Assembly (NCBI GenBank): GCA_002429455.1
Contig: DIZU01000077.1
Coordinates: 22,592-41,125, forward strand
Origin: Methylotenera sp. UBA6020
Lineage (GTDB): Bacteria > Pseudomonadota > Gammaproteobacteria > Burkholderiales > Methylophilaceae
DNA length: 18,534 nt
Direction of reading: 5' to 3'
Shown: positions 7,087 through 14,032 of the stretch, piece by piece
Position numbering within the stretch: position 1 is the stretch's first letter
Layout of the letters: each line of letters begins with the position of its first letter
Made by a program: the position numbers and the translations under genes
Notes under the pieces: model-generated
The model's input: only the letters and a program-made list of their open reading frames with translations
Told to the model about the DNA's origin: nothing
Database searches by the model: none

Positions 7087-7872
7087 TTAAGTTATTTGCC
7101 GCTTACGCTCGAACAAACATACTGCTGTTGCCGCACCGGCGTTAAGTGACTCTACTGAACCTCGCCTGTTTTCAGCCATTGGAATATTAATGCTTTTAGT
7201 GGTAGCTGCAATGGTTTTCCGGCTCAGTCCGGCACCCTCATTACCAATCACAAAGGCGCTCGCTTGTGTTAAATCTTGTGCGTAAAGAGATTCACCCTGC
7301 ATAGTAGTGGCATAGCTGTTACCGCTGAAATTTTGCAATTCCATTATTAAGTCTGCTCGTTCTACAATAGGCAGTACAAATTGCGCACCCTGCCCACCAC
7401 GCAGCGCTTTTGGAGACCATGCATCAGTACAGCTCGTACTCAAATAAACCACGTCAACGCCAGCAGCAGCAGCAGTGCGTAACATGCTGCCTATGTTACC
7501 AGGGTCTTGAATGTCTTCCAGCATCAGCGCGAATGCTGGGTTTTCGGGCGCGGGCAATTGCGGTATTCTTACCAAGGCTAAAATACCAGTCGCATTGGTC
7601 ACAGGCGTAAGCTCTGCGAACATCAAGGTCGGCAACATCACAGTAGAAATATGCTCTAATGCTTGAATTAGACCCGTGGCCTCCACGCTACTTTGGCCTT
7701 CTGGAATAATTACCAGGTCAGGTTCACCAAACGCTGCGATATAGGCCGCTATTAAATGGACGCCATCTAATAGCGTTTTGCCTTCACTACGCCGTTCACG
7801 CGCATTATCTGCCAGCTTTTTAAGCTGCTTAAACACCGGGTTATCACGCGAAACAATATGTTTAAAAGCCAT
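7087..7872 (-). CDS. SpoU/TrmH-family RNA 2'-O-ribose methyltransferase
   Basis: This 261-residue SPOUT-class methyltransferase is predicted to methylate a ribose 2'-OH in rRNA or tRNA with SAM. The N-terminal part (residues about 1-105) resembles the SpoU substrate-binding domain (SRDNPVFKQLKKL and KTLLDGVHLI). The catalytic knot has motif 1, DPGNIGSMLRTAAA (123-136, with Asn126 and Arg132), motif 2, VIGNEGAGLS (208-217), and motif 3 ending SVESLNAGAA (239-248). Motif 3 carries a few extra residues (PMAENRRGS) compared with the usual PM-x-G spacing. The target nucleotide cannot be decided; RlmB/YsgA-like rRNA enzymes are the closest by pattern. It is divergent from the rsuA-like gene, so two rRNA-modification genes share a promoter region. 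Confidence 0.9.
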   Translation of the reverse strand: MAFKHIVSRDNPVFKQLKKLADNARERRSEGKTLLDGVHLIAAYIAAFGEPDLVIIPEGQSSVEATGLIQALEHISTVMLPTLMFAELTPVTNATGILALVRIPQLPAPENPAFALMLEDIQDPGNIGSMLRTAAAAGVDVVYLSTSCTDAWSPKALRGGQGAQFVLPIVERADLIMELQNFSGNSYATTMQGESLYAQDLTQASAFVIGNEGAGLSRKTIAATTKSINIPMAENRRGSVESLNAGAATAVCLFERKRQIT

Positions 7873-7993
7873 ACAATCATTACTTACAATTAAAAATGCT
7901 AGTTTAACTGAAAGCAGTTATGAGCACGTAATGGTTTACGGTAAATTAAATGCTTATCAACTCACGTCTAGTGGGCTTTTCAATCGCTGACGC

Positions 7994-7999
7994 TATAAT
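7994..7999 (+). promoter_or_regulatory. -10 element placing rsuA transcript start at its ATG
   Basis: A perfect TATAAT ends 6 nt before the ATG at 8006, so transcription would begin at the start codon. No good -35 and no Shine-Dalgarno are visible. Confidence 0.45.
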
Positions 8000-8005
8000 G
8001 TGCAC

Positions 8006-8722
8006 ATGGCTAAAAAAATACCCTTAGAACGCATTCTGCACAACCAAGGCTTTGGTGCGCGAAAATTATGTCGCATCATGGTTTGGAACGATGAAATCAC
8101 CGTGAATGGTCAACCTTGCGATGATCCCAATGCCGAGTTTGATTTAGAGAACTTGCAATATACCGTGCGCGGCGAAGCATGGAACTACCGCGAGAAGTCT
8201 TACTTAATGCTGCACAAACCCAGCAATTACGAATGCTCACACAAAACGCAACATCACCCCACCATTTACAGCCTGTTGCCACACCCACTCGTGGTGCGTG
8301 ACGTGCAATGCATAGGCCGACTGGACGAAGACACCACTGGTTTAATCCTGATTTCTGACGATGGGCAGTTTATTCATCGCATGAGTTCACCTAAACATAA
8401 AGTACCCAAAGTGTACGAAGTCACCTGTAAACATCCTGTAGATGAAAGTCAAATTGCACATATTCTAAAAGGTGTGCAGTTGATAGATGAAGATGCGCCA
8501 ATCGCTGCGCTGACCTGCACAAAAATCAGCGACCACGTGATTCACATGACGCTGGCAGAAGGAAAATATCATCAAGTAAAACGCATGGTAGCCGCCATCA
8601 GCAATCGCGTTGAAGGTTTAAAACGCATTCAAATTGGCCAGTTGAAGCTGCCAGATGACTTGGCTGTCGGCGAATGGCGCTGGTTGAGTGAAGATGATAT
8701 GGCGAAGCTAAGTTCTGAATAA
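8006..8722 (+). CDS. rsuA: RsuA-type rRNA pseudouridine synthase
   Basis: This 238-residue member of the RsuA/RluB/E/F family converts uridine to pseudouridine in rRNA. An N-terminal S4 RNA-binding domain (residues about 5-55, LERILHNQGFGARKLCR then ITVNGQ) is followed by the catalytic domain with GRLDEDTTGLILISDDG, whose Asp107 is the catalytic aspartate. The GKYHQVKRM block near residue 190 is the family's C-terminal motif. The HKPSNYECSHKTQHHPTIYSLLP region resembles RsuA, which makes pseudouridine 516 of 16S rRNA, more than RluB or RluF, but the exact target is inferred. A GTG at 8000 would add two residues. ATG 8006 is preferred because a TATAAT box immediately precedes the GTG. Confidence 0.88.
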   Translation: MAKKIPLERILHNQGFGARKLCRIMVWNDEITVNGQPCDDPNAEFDLENLQYTVRGEAWNYREKSYLMLHKPSNYECSHKTQHHPTIYSLLPHPLVVRDVQCIGRLDEDTTGLILISDDGQFIHRMSSPKHKVPKVYEVTCKHPVDESQIAHILKGVQLIDEDAPIAALTCTKISDHVIHMTLAEGKYHQVKRMVAAISNRVEGLKRIQIGQLKLPDDLAVGEWRWLSEDDMAKLSSE

Positions 8723-8856
8723 AATAGCTTGCGTTTTAATGCTTATTTTTTATCAAAAAAATATTGCAACTAATTGATATTGAGTTAGTATTTCGCTATG
8801 GATTACTTTTCGTCATTTAGCCCCAATTAAAAAGGGCTGCTTCACGCTAAAAAATC

Positions 8857-9447
8857 ATGAAATCAGACGAAGAAGATAAAATTGCCGCCACCATACGCGC
8901 GGCGCGGGCACAGACGCGCGGATATGCCGACTCGTTTAGTTGGCCAATTGACCGTGACCTTGAAGAGCTTGGTGTACTTCAATCTCTTGCAACCGCACTT
9001 GATACCGAAGGATCTCTATTCTTTTCGGACTTGACCTTGCGTGGCCGGTCGAATGATCCGCCTGACTGCGAAGCACTCAGCCTACAGGGGCAACGCATCG
9101 CATTCGAGGTAACAGAACTGGTCAATCCGGAAACCATTCGCGCGCATCAAGCTGGGAATACTTACGAGTTCGCCGAGTGGCCAAGTGAAAAGTTTCATGC
9201 GCGCCTCGCCGAGCTTCTAATACGTAAAGATGCCCGTTATCCTGACCTAAAGGGCGCACCCTATCATGGCGGTTATATTGTTGTCATATTTACCGATGAA
9301 CCACTACTATCTCGTACCGCAGTAGAAACGCTATTAAAAACCTGGAAGCCGCTGACTGTCAGCTACATCCATAAAGCCTATCTACTACTCTCTTACGACC
9401 CAAACATTCAACGCTATCCACACTTTACTTTGCCGCTCAGTAACTGA
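8857..9447 (+). CDS. Orphan protein with possible PD-(D/E)XK nuclease core
   Basis: I do not recognise this 196-residue soluble protein as a named family. It contains SNDPPDCEALSLQ then RIAFEVTEL, which reads as a Pro-Pro-Asp70 followed 13 residues later by Glu84-Val-Thr86. This is the spacing of a PD-(D/E)XK nuclease motif, but with Thr where Lys is usual. The preceding helix and the flanking strands (IAFEVTEL, GGYIVVIFT) fit that fold. Catalytic activity is therefore uncertain. Base composition differs from the surroundings: 39 of the 60 bases at 8881-8940 are G or C, well above neighbouring genes. That suggests acquisition by transfer. It is not linked to a methyltransferase, toxin or antitoxin gene. 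The ATG at 8857 has no convincing ribosome-binding site. Confidence 0.65.
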   Translation: MKSDEEDKIAATIRAARAQTRGYADSFSWPIDRDLEELGVLQSLATALDTEGSLFFSDLTLRGRSNDPPDCEALSLQGQRIAFEVTELVNPETIRAHQAGNTYEFAEWPSEKFHARLAELLIRKDARYPDLKGAPYHGGYIVVIFTDEPLLSRTAVETLLKTWKPLTVSYIHKAYLLLSYDPNIQRYPHFTLPLSN

Positions 9448-9495
9448 CCTTTGATCGAAACTCCCACTTCTCAAGCTTGATCGACCTTTTTGTAA

Positions 9496-10314
9496 TTAGC
9501 TAACAAACCGGCTATGCAGCGCATCTAAATTGAGCTCCTGCAGAATCGCCTCTAATCTTGCGTGTGCATTTTTGCGTGGTTGACCGGTGTATTTGGCAAT
9601 AATCAGTTCATTTTTCATAGAATGCTCCCAGCCCACCAACTCGGTCACCGTTACTTGATAGCCTGCGGCTTCCAACTGCAAGCAACGCAGTACATTGGTG
9701 ATTTGGCTACCAAATTCCCGGGTATGAATGGGGTGACGCCAAATTTCGCTTAATGGCGTTTTACCAAAGCTTTCATTTTTATGCAGCCTTAATACTTCCG
9801 CCACTTCAGCTTGACAACATGGCACTAATACCATGTATTTGGCCTGTTTTTTCAACCCAAACTGAATGGCATCATCGGTGGCCGTGTTGCAAGCATGTAG
9901 CGCAGTCACGATGTCAACCGTGCTTGGCAGAGCGGTTGAAGTAATGGATTCCTCAACACTTAAATGCTGAAAATCCATCCGCTCAAATGCAAGGCTCGCG
10001 GCTAATTGACGGGATTTTTCTACTAAATCCGCGCGTGTCTCGATGCCCACCACCCGCCCTGCAGATTGCTGCTTCATGAACAAATCATACAAAATAAAAC
10101 CTAAATAAGATTTACCTGCACCGTGATCCACTAACGTTGGATCTGGATTTTGCAACATCACATCATTGAGCAAAGGCTCAATAAATTGATACAAGTGATA
10201 GACCTGCTTAAGCTTGCGGCGACTATCTTGGTTAAGTTTGCCGTCACGCGTGAGGATATGCAGCGCTTTGAGCAGCTCTACAGACTGATTGGGGTTGATT
10301 TCAGGTATTTGCAT
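9496..10314 (-). CDS. SAM-dependent methyltransferase, Methyltransf_32 type
   Basis: This 272-residue cytosolic protein has a Rossmann methyltransferase core. Motif I is VDHGAGKSYL (62-71), where the glycine-rich SAM loop carries Lys-Ser-Tyr as in Methyltransf_32 proteins. An acidic ribose-binding residue follows (GIETRADLV, 90-98), then ALHACNTATDDA (138-149) and VPCC (164-167). The LHACD/N-T and PCC combination is characteristic of the group that includes the GSTCD C-terminal domain and bacterial homologues, some thought to act on RNA. The substrate is unknown. No neighbouring gene suggests one. A TAAAAT hexamer ends 6 nt before the ATG and there is no Shine-Dalgarno, so the mRNA may be leaderless. 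Confidence 0.85.
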   Translation of the reverse strand: MQIPEINPNQSVELLKALHILTRDGKLNQDSRRKLKQVYHLYQFIEPLLNDVMLQNPDPTLVDHGAGKSYLGFILYDLFMKQQSAGRVVGIETRADLVEKSRQLAASLAFERMDFQHLSVEESITSTALPSTVDIVTALHACNTATDDAIQFGLKKQAKYMVLVPCCQAEVAEVLRLHKNESFGKTPLSEIWRHPIHTREFGSQITNVLRCLQLEAAGYQVTVTELVGWEHSMKNELIIAKYTGQPRKNAHARLEAILQELNLDALHSRFVS

Positions 10315-10320
10315 GTAGCT

Positions 10321-10326
10321 ATTTTA
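10321..10326 (-). promoter_or_regulatory. -10 element placing methyltransferase transcript start at its ATG
   Basis: On the minus strand TAAAAT ends 6 nt before the ATG at 10314, the same spacing as at hslO and rsuA. No -35 is evident. Confidence 0.35.
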
Positions 10327-10348
10327 AGGCAAAAACTAATTAGCCGCC

Positions 10349-10378
10349 GATTAACACCGATAAACGCAGATAAAAACT
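10349..10378. repeat. Degenerate 10-bp tandem repeat, three units
   Basis: Three consecutive units begin with GAT: GATTAACACC, GATAAACGCA, GATAAAAACT. GATAAACGCAGATAA-type strings recur as dispersed extragenic repeats in many bacterial genomes (from memory), so this may be a remnant of such an element. It lies between the divergent methyltransferase and rbgA genes. Confidence 0.4.
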
Positions 10379-10427
10379 TGAATTGATGGACTAAATGTTA
10401 AAATGCGTAGGTAAGTAGCAAAGTTTA

Positions 10428-10613
10428 ATGCCTCGAAAAATTAAAAATGTTTACCCGCAAGGGCATCACCATTGAAGTAAGCCACTAAAGTGGCAACATC
10501 AATGCGATAAGCAAAACGAGGCGCAAGATGATTTTTAATGCGCGGCATATGATTTATATGTAAGCAGTAAAAATCATTGAGCAACGAGGTATTGCAACAA
10601 TTTTTTGATTTTT
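10428..10613 (+). ncRNA. Candidate structured leader or attenuator upstream of rbgA
   Basis: This 310-bp gap has no convincing gene on the plus strand but many complementary segments. They are: CCC-GCAA-GGG (10454-10463), a stem closed by a GNRA tetraloop; GCCAC-TAAA-GTGGC (10481-10494) nested inside CATTGA/TCAATG (10470-10475, 10499-10504); GCCTCG/CGAGGC (10430-10435, 10517-10522) closing the unit; and ATGATTTTTA/TAAAAATCAT (10528-10537, 10568-10577). Segment 10531-10548 can instead pair with 10428-10448, so two folds compete. A weak stem (ATTG-GCAA / TTGC-CAAT, 10576-10601) then runs into TTTTTTGATTTTT just before the rbgA Shine-Dalgarno, as an attenuator would. I recognise no known riboswitch class. 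Composition alone could create some of the A/T pairings. Confidence 0.3.
10441..10548 (-). CDS. Possible 35-residue small protein
   Basis: This minus-strand frame begins at ATG 10548 and stops at TAA 10441. It encodes a 35-residue peptide that starts MPRIKNHLAPRFAYRID and continues VATLVAYFNGDALAGKHF. Codon choice looks ordinary for the region and the peptide is not low-complexity. There is no Shine-Dalgarno, but TATAAA lies 4 nt before the ATG. It overlaps the stem-loops described for the plus strand, so at most one interpretation may be real. I recognise no homologue. Confidence 0.2.
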   Translation of the reverse strand: MPRIKNHLAPRFAYRIDVATLVAYFNGDALAGKHF

Positions 10614-10624
10614 AGAGGTATTAA

Positions 10625-11551
10625 ATGGCAATTCAATGGTATCCGGGGCATATGACCCAAGCACGCAAAAAAGCCGAAGAAACAATGGAGTTTACGGACA
10701 TTGTGATTGAGGTTTTAGACGCACGCGTGCCCGAAGCAAGCCATAACCCAGTTATCAACGAAATGCGTTTATTTCGCCAACGACCAAATTTAAAGATACT
10801 TAATAAAGCCGATTTGGCTGACCCAAAAGCCACTGAAGCATGGCTGAATTACTTTAATCGCCAACCGAATACTAAAGCCGTTGCGCTTTCATGTAAAAAA
10901 CCTGGTGAAGCCAATAAAATCCCTAAGGTATGCCTTAGCCTTACCCCACATCGTGGCACGCACTTAAAACCATTACGCATGCTCATCATGGGCATTCCAA
11001 ACGTTGGCAAATCTACGCTAATGAATGCGCTGCTCAATCGCCGCGTTGCCAAAGTAGGTGACGAACCGGCAGTAACCAAGAGCCAGCAGCGCTTTGATTT
11101 AAGCGACACCATGAGCATCACCGATACGCCGGGCATGATGTGGCCAAAAATCCAATACGAAAGCGATGGCTATATGCTGGCAGCTAGCCATGCCATTGGT
11201 CGAAATGCGGTAATTGACGAGGACGTAGCACTATTCTTAGCGGATAACTTACTCAAGAATTACCCTGCGCTACTCAATGCGCGCTACAAGCTCGACGCCA
11301 TGAAAATTGATGTCACAAAAATAGATGGGGTAGATTTACTCGAAGCAATTGCCAAACGCCGCTCTTACAAACGCCATGATGGCTTATGGGATACCGAAAA
11401 AACCGCGGTTGCTTTTTTAACGGATTATCGCAGCGGTGCGATTGGCAGAATTAGCTTGGAAACGCCCGAAAGCAGGCGTTTGATGATGCAGGAAAGTCTA
11501 CCTGCCAAACCTGAAGAAGTAGCATCAGAAAACGCTGATGAGCCTCAATGA
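10625..11551 (+). CDS. rbgA: Ribosome biogenesis GTPase RbgA/YlqF
   Basis: This 308-residue circularly permuted GTPase acts in late assembly of the large ribosomal subunit (role known from B. subtilis RbgA). The permuted motif order is visible: G4 NKAD (60-63) comes before G1/Walker A GIPNVGKST (123-131), then G3 DTPG (167-170). The start MAIQWYPGHMTQARKKAEE is typical of the family, with WYPGHM highly characteristic. The C-terminal domain (residues about 200-290) includes the family helices. The final 20 residues are rich in Pro/Glu and probably disordered. The start codon has AGAGG 6 nt upstream (10614-10618). It stands alone on the plus strand with a long, structured leader. Confidence 0.95.
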   Translation: MAIQWYPGHMTQARKKAEETMEFTDIVIEVLDARVPEASHNPVINEMRLFRQRPNLKILNKADLADPKATEAWLNYFNRQPNTKAVALSCKKPGEANKIPKVCLSLTPHRGTHLKPLRMLIMGIPNVGKSTLMNALLNRRVAKVGDEPAVTKSQQRFDLSDTMSITDTPGMMWPKIQYESDGYMLAASHAIGRNAVIDEDVALFLADNLLKNYPALLNARYKLDAMKIDVTKIDGVDLLEAIAKRRSYKRHDGLWDTEKTAVAFLTDYRSGAIGRISLETPESRRLMMQESLPAKPEEVASENADEPQ

Positions 11552-11572
11552 AGTAATCCCATTGATACCGTG

Positions 11573-11593
11573 AATATGGCCCCAGGCCATATT
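11573..11593. terminator. Stem-loop after rbgA, possible weak terminator
   Basis: A perfect 9-bp stem AATATGGCC-CCA-GGCCATATT begins 21 nt after the rbgA stop. It is followed by only a short T stretch (TTATG), so it would be a weak or Rho-assisted terminator. Its right arm touches the element shared with the kup promoter. Confidence 0.35.
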
Positions 11594-11611
11594 TATGCGA
11601 TTGATATACTC
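11592..11611 (+). promoter_or_regulatory. 20-bp element shared with the kup upstream region, copy 1
   Basis: TTTATGCGATTGATATACTC differs at a single base from the copy at 13959-13978 in front of kup. It lies 44 bp before the kinase start codon. CTGATTTA follows both copies, 12 bp after this one and 3 bp after the kup copy. It may be a common regulator site or promoter segment (TTGATA could serve as a -35). Confidence 0.5.
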
Positions 11612-11655
11612 AAACCGTAAACTCTGATTTATTATATGAATTAGGAGTTTATAAA

Positions 11656-13182
11656 ATGCAAAAACAGGGCTTACAACTATTAAGCATGCTGGTTTTACTG
11701 GCTATAGCAACTGTCATTAATTACAATTTTTTCAGCGCATTAGGTGTTACCGGCGTAACCTTGTTAAACCTGCTAGTTGTAGTCACTGCCGCTTATTGTT
11801 GTGAGTTTATCGTTGCCTCCAGTACTGCGTTTTTGGCATTTTTAGTGATTAACTATTTTTTTACAGAACCTCGTTACACATTTGAAGTTGCACATGTTGA
11901 ATCATGGACAAGCCTAGTCTGCTTTTTAATCGTTTCCATGGTGATTACATCGCTGGTGAAGCAACTAAAATTTCAGACACTTCAATCATCAATAGCGACT
12001 AAGCACGCGCAATTTGCTAGAACCCTAGCAGAAAAACTAGCTCTCGCAACCGACGCCAACAGCTTGTTGCAAGATACCTGCGCCTTATTACAAGTTGAGT
12101 TTGATAAATCTATAGCCATCGCTCAATATGACACAGCACAGCTAGATTCACACGACGCCTACACCATAACCATAAAGTCTGGCTTGATTGAGACTCCAGA
12201 CAGCCGCTTACTGAATTGGGTGTCAACGAATGGCAAGCCAATTAGCCCATATACCGACTATTGGACAGAATCTTTAACTAAATCCAAACAGTGGCTATTG
12301 CCTTTTAACCGCTTGCCGAGTAAAGATCCCATTTTAGTCGTTGGTAATATTGAGAATGGAAACCATCAAGAAGGCGATGTTGAAACTTACACTACGATCA
12401 AATCTTGTGTTGATCAAATTTCACTGGCTTATCAACGGCTTATTAATATTGAAAAAACCAAACAGGCTGAATTGATAGCACAGACAGAAACCATCCAAAG
12501 CGCCTTGCTTGCTTCTATTTCACATGATATGCGCACGCCACTCACCTCAATTTTAGGTGCTGCCACCACGCTACAGCAGTCAAATTTAGCGCCTGAGCAG
12601 GCGGTACACTTAAGCGCTCTGATCGCATCACAAGCGCGATACCTGGCAACCACGACAGAGAACATTCTGTCTCTCATTCGCTTAGAATCGAGTGCGGTCA
12701 AACAAATTCCTATGGACTGGCAATCTCCTGAAGAAATCATCGGCGCGGTTATCGAGCTCTATAAAAATCGCGACGAAACCGTTAATTTACAGGTAACGAT
12801 TAGTGAATCAGAACTACTGATTAAAGGTAATGCAAACCTACTCTCGCAAGCGCTGGTAAACCTCATTGATAACGCAAAACACGCGCAGATCGGCCTGAAA
12901 AATGCAAATCAAGAGCCTATTCTGCTTGATGTCACCAAAACTGCCGGCCATATTAATATCAGTGTGTGTGATCGTGGAAATGGATTCAGCGAAACGTTCA
13001 ATGCATCTCAAATTAAAAAGTTCTCTACCAGCAACGCCAAAGGCTTTGGTTTAGGCTTATCCATTGTGCAAGCCATTGCACAATCACATGATGCAGTTTT
13101 TACCCTCAACAACCGAGATGGCGGCGGTGCGCGTGCGACTTTAAGCTTTCAGGTAGCAGATATAGGTAATATTGATGCCTGA
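11656..13182 (+). CDS. Short KdpD-like sensor histidine kinase
   Basis: This 508-residue inner-membrane kinase resembles the C-terminal half of KdpD. Four membrane helices (residues about 6-26, 33-50, 53-68 and 84-101, the DUF4118 module) contain the KdpD-like NYFFTEPRYTFEV segment. A GAF-like region follows (about 105-255), then HisKA with His290 in SISHDMRTPLTSILG. The HATPase domain has N box NLIDNAKHA (402-410), G1 box DRGNGF (439-444) and G2 box GFGLGLS (463-469). E. coli KdpD is about 894 residues; the roughly 400-residue N-terminal cytoplasmic KdpD and Usp-like part is absent. The start is secure, with AGGAG 8 nt upstream. It overlaps the regulator gene by 8 nt, and kup follows. No kdpFABC is present here, so the pair may control kup and sense potassium or turgor without the N-terminal module. 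Confidence 0.9.
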   Translation: MQKQGLQLLSMLVLLAIATVINYNFFSALGVTGVTLLNLLVVVTAAYCCEFIVASSTAFLAFLVINYFFTEPRYTFEVAHVESWTSLVCFLIVSMVITSLVKQLKFQTLQSSIATKHAQFARTLAEKLALATDANSLLQDTCALLQVEFDKSIAIAQYDTAQLDSHDAYTITIKSGLIETPDSRLLNWVSTNGKPISPYTDYWTESLTKSKQWLLPFNRLPSKDPILVVGNIENGNHQEGDVETYTTIKSCVDQISLAYQRLINIEKTKQAELIAQTETIQSALLASISHDMRTPLTSILGAATTLQQSNLAPEQAVHLSALIASQARYLATTTENILSLIRLESSAVKQIPMDWQSPEEIIGAVIELYKNRDETVNLQVTISESELLIKGNANLLSQALVNLIDNAKHAQIGLKNANQEPILLDVTKTAGHINISVCDRGNGFSETFNASQIKKFSTSNAKGFGLGLSIVQAIAQSHDAVFTLNNRDGGGARATLSFQVADIGNIDA

Positions 13183-13879
13183 CAAGAGCCATAATGTCAT
13201 CATTCCGATTTTAATTATCGAGGACGACTTGCAGATTAACCAGTTTCTGCAATCCAGCCTGAAAATTAATGGCTATCACACCTTCAGTTCTTCAACTATC
13301 GCAGGTGGAAAAAGTCTGTTTAATGAGCATAAACCTGCACTGATAATACTGGATTTAAATTTACCTGATGGCGATGGTCGAGACTTTATTGAACATGTGC
13401 GCATCAACTCCGATATTCCAATTTTGGTGCTATCGGCACGTCAATCTGAACAAGAAAAAGTAGATTGCTTTACATTGGGTGCAGATGATTATTTAGCCAA
13501 ACCGTTTGGCGTTAATGAACTGCTCGCTAGAGTGAAGGTATCGTTAAAACGCGCGGCCATGATGTCCTTGCGTGATGACGTTTTTCAGTTGGATGATTTA
13601 GAGATAGATACGGCCAATACCAGCGTTTTATTAAATCAACAACAAGTACACCTCACCCCTATTGAATTCAAGCTATTGTTTATACTTGCTAAAAAGCCGG
13701 GAAAAGTATTCACACATCGCCAACTACTGACGGAAGTTTGGGGTGCAGAATATGTAGACGACACCCACTATTTACGTATTCACATGGGCAGATTACGTGC
13801 CCGCCTTGAAAAAAAACCCGCCGCACCACGTTATATTCTGACTGAAGTAGGCATTGGTTACAGACTAGCCGCCGTTTAA
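13175..13879 (+). CDS. kdpE: KdpE-like OmpR-family response regulator
   Basis: This 234-residue cytoplasmic transcription regulator has an N-terminal receiver domain with acidic pocket Glu16-Asp17-Asp18 and phosphoacceptor Asp60 in LIILDLNLPDGDG. The switch residue is Ser87 (LSAR), and Lys109 lies in LAKPFG. A C-terminal winged helix has the PhoB/OmpR pattern (LTPIEFKLLFILAKKPGKVFTHRQLL, then a recognition helix and RYILTEVGIGYRL). The GADDYLAKPFG and DLNLPDGDG stretches are very close to KdpE. An in-frame TTG at 13172 is possible, but the ATG at 13175 has AGG 8 nt upstream. The 8-nt overlap with the kinase stop indicates translational coupling. I use the symbol kdpE by similarity; its target here is probably kup rather than kdpFABC. 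Confidence 0.88.
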   Translation: MPDKSHNVIIPILIIEDDLQINQFLQSSLKINGYHTFSSSTIAGGKSLFNEHKPALIILDLNLPDGDGRDFIEHVRINSDIPILVLSARQSEQEKVDCFTLGADDYLAKPFGVNELLARVKVSLKRAAMMSLRDDVFQLDDLEIDTANTSVLLNQQQVHLTPIEFKLLFILAKKPGKVFTHRQLLTEVWGAEYVDDTHYLRIHMGRLRARLEKKPAAPRYILTEVGIGYRLAAV

Positions 13880-13902
13880 TATAAATGTAAAAACTGCGCG
13901 TC

Positions 13903-13920
13903 TTTTTATATTTTTGTGTC
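13903..13920 (+). promoter_or_regulatory. T-rich KdpE-site-like motif upstream of kup
   Basis: TTTTTATATTTTTGTGTC resembles the T-rich site that KdpE binds upstream of E. coli kdpFABC (a TTTATA...TTTTTTTACA pattern, from memory). It is 112 bp before the kup start. A+T-rich DNA makes chance similarity likely enough to keep confidence low. Confidence 0.3.
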
Positions 13921-13958
13921 AATTCAAACATGCTCCTGCAACTATCTCATATTTAATG

Positions 13959-13978
13959 TTTATGCGATTGATACACTC
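13959..13978 (+). promoter_or_regulatory. 20-bp element shared with the kinase upstream region, copy 2
   Basis: TTTATGCGATTGATACACTC matches the copy at 11592-11611 at 19 of 20 bases. It lies 54 bp before the kup start codon. The two copies are in the same orientation at similar distances from their genes, which argues for shared regulation within the locus. Confidence 0.55.
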
Positions 13979-13992
13979 CCCCTGATTTAATG

Positions 13993-14015
13993 ACCTTGTC
14001 TTATTAATACAAGGT
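13993..14015 (+). other. Stem-loop in the kup leader enclosing an AAGG
   Basis: ACCTTGT-N9-ACAAGGT forms a perfect 7-bp stem. Its right arm contains AAGG (14011-14014), the only Shine-Dalgarno-like sequence before kup, although it is 18 nt from the ATG. The hairpin could influence translation initiation, or the repeat could be a protein-binding dyad. Confidence 0.3.
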
Positions 14016-14032
14016 AAGTTTCCAAAAACATC

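Noticed and set aside
8819..8838. AGCCC/GGGCT stem upstream of the orphan gene
   Set aside because: The five-base arms enclose a 10-nt A-rich loop without a T tract. It is too weak to call a terminator or regulatory hairpin.
8857..9447. Whether the orphan gene is part of a restriction-modification or toxin-antitoxin pair
   Set aside because: The adjacent methyltransferase is of the Methyltransf_32 type, convergent, and not a DNA methylase. No partner gene is present.
9450..9490. Two TTGATCGA copies and a TCAAGCTTGA palindrome between convergent genes
   Set aside because: Considered as an attachment-site or terminator signal for the GC-rich gene, but the repeats are short, both lie on the same side, and no integrase is present.
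10428..10475. Plus-strand mini-frame starting ATGCCTCG (15 codons)
   Set aside because: It is too short, lacks a ribosome-binding site and ends within the stem-loop region. Its similarity to the minus-strand start comes from the inverted repeat.
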